39,128 nucleotides of DNA, taken from NCBI GenBank assembly GCA_033762255.1, contig JANRLT010000054.1, forward strand, positions 1-39,128, written 5' to 3'. A program made the translations under genes and the position numbers. Position 1 is the first letter of the stretch. Every line of letters starts with the position of its first letter. Under the pieces are notes generated by a model that was not told where the DNA came from, did no database searches, and worked only from the letters and a program-made list of their open reading frames with translations. The DNA comes from Pirellulales bacterium (lineage in GTDB: Bacteria; Planctomycetota; Planctomycetia; Pirellulales; JALHPA01). Below, in pieces: positions 38,560-39,128 of this stretch.

Positions 38560-39128
38560 TTGGCCGTTCGTATCTATTCACTGGCGAAAGAGCTTAAGCT
38601 CGATAGCAAGGACCTGGTCGATATGTTGCCCAAGGCGGGCATCAGCGGCAAGGGCTCGGCATTGGCTAGTTTAACCGACGAAGAGGAGGTTAAATTTCGC
38701 GATTTTTTCGCCCGTAAATCCCGTCCCGCCGAACGGCCCAGCGAGCGTCCGTTGGATCGGTTAGAGCGCCCTGGTGATCCCGCGGGCGAGCGCGTGCTCA
38801 AGGACCTTACTCGTCCCAAGCCCGCCCCCTTGGCCAAATCCGCCCGTCCCGTTTCTCCCGCCCAAAAAGCCCCCCCCGCTGGCGATGCGCCAGCTCCTGC
38901 CCCCGCGGCTCCCGCAGGAACGTCCCCCCCCGTTACCCCCGCGCGCGAACCATCTGTTCCCACTGACCCCGCCCCTCGGTTAGATCCCGTTTCTCCCACC
39001 ATCGCGGCCGAACGCTCCACCTCCGCCACTGTCGCGGACAAATCCAGTTCTTCGGATGACGGCGGTATGGATTCCAAGCCGATGGCGGGAAACACCCCCC
39101 TGGCTCCCCCGTCCCCCGGTCGCCCCGA
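38560..39128 (+). CDS. infB: Translation initiation factor IF-2, 5' part (runs off the window)
   Basis: IF-2 is the GTPase that delivers initiator fMet-tRNA to the 30S subunit. The first 189 codons are present and open to the window end. The protein begins with the IF2_N domain: VRIYSLAKELKLDSKDLVD, then MLPKAGISGKGSALASLTDE (about residues 3-45). A Pro/Ala/Ser-rich linker (about residues 50-189) follows, typical of bacterial IF-2 upstream of the G domain. The start is TTG at 38560: a strong GGGAGG lies six bases upstream, and no ATG or GTG in frame precedes the IF2_N domain. The order nusA-infB is universally conserved in bacteria and supports the assignment. Confidence 0.93.
   Translation, partial: MAVRIYSLAKELKLDSKDLVDMLPKAGISGKGSALASLTDEEEVKFRDFFARKSRPAERPSERPLDRLERPGDPAGERVLKDLTRPKPAPLAKSARPVSPAQKAPPAGDAPAPAPAAPAGTSPPVTPAREPSVPTDPAPRLDPVSPTIAAERSTSATVADKSSSSDDGGMDSKPMAGNTPLAPPSPGRP

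Noticed and set aside
38574-39095. A 173-codon minus-strand ORF at the window end
   Set aside because: It is the antisense of infB, whose IF2_N domain and ribosome binding site are clear on the plus strand.

Overview
The window looks like chromosomal DNA from a member of Planctomycetota, probably a Pirellulales-type lineage. The sequence supports this in several ways: a DUF1559 protein, a SecD-SecF fusion encoded just after YajC, a response regulator with an N-terminal helix-turn-helix, many Pro/Ala-rich cell-envelope proteins, a formylmethanofuran dehydrogenase C-like (FhcC) subunit, and many short palindromic repeats between genes. This placement is inferred from gene content, since no rRNA is present. 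Housekeeping genes (hisA, yajC, secDF, gltX, ruvX, nusA, infB) are scattered among lineage-specific genes of unknown function.

Layout. 1-3.1 kb: a hexulose-phosphate-synthase-like TIM barrel, a medium-chain dehydrogenase without the usual structural-zinc cysteines, a repeat-rich spacer, and hisA on the minus strand. 3.6-8.4 kb: yajC and a 1385-residue SecD-SecF fusion with a roughly 310-residue low-complexity insert in the SecF periplasmic domain. 8.7-15.4 kb: envelope and unknown genes, namely a LysM protein, an alpha/beta-hydrolase lacking the nucleophile, a small zinc-ribbon protein, a LolA/LolB-like lipoprotein and an RlmM-like methyltransferase. 15.4-16.4 kb: a compact toxin-antitoxin unit, with a Fic protein preceded by a helix-turn-helix protein that also carries a VbhA-like Fic-inhibitory motif, and with a promoter and operator visible upstream. 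16.7-19.8 kb: a membrane protein and gltX.

19.8-25.9 kb is the most plastic part. A REP-associated tyrosine transposase (RAYT) lies between REP-type hairpins in opposite orientations, including a ~135-bp tandem repeat whose hairpins start with GTGG, the RAYT signature. The same repeats reappear near 23.5 kb. A sensor kinase nearby has a different repeat inserted in frame inside its ATPase domain and takes its stop codon from yet another repeat. Its probable partner, an HTH-receiver regulator, lies just upstream with a good sigma-70-type promoter, a long leader and an intrinsic terminator.

25.9-30.1 kb: a Fur-family regulator, a lipase-like hydrolase, ruvX, an atypical SDR and a metallo-beta-lactamase-fold protein. 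30.2-36.1 kb: a lipoprotein, an Hsp70 with a C-terminal membrane anchor, FhcC and a GT-B-like glycosyltransferase. 36.7 kb to the end: nusA, with no rimP before it, and the 5' part of infB, which starts at a TTG codon and runs off the window.

No rRNA, tRNA or CRISPR array was found by eye. The strongest unusual items are the RAYT/REP system, the HTH-VbhA/Fic module, the in-frame repeat in the kinase, the membrane-anchored Hsp70 and the orphan FhcC subunit.
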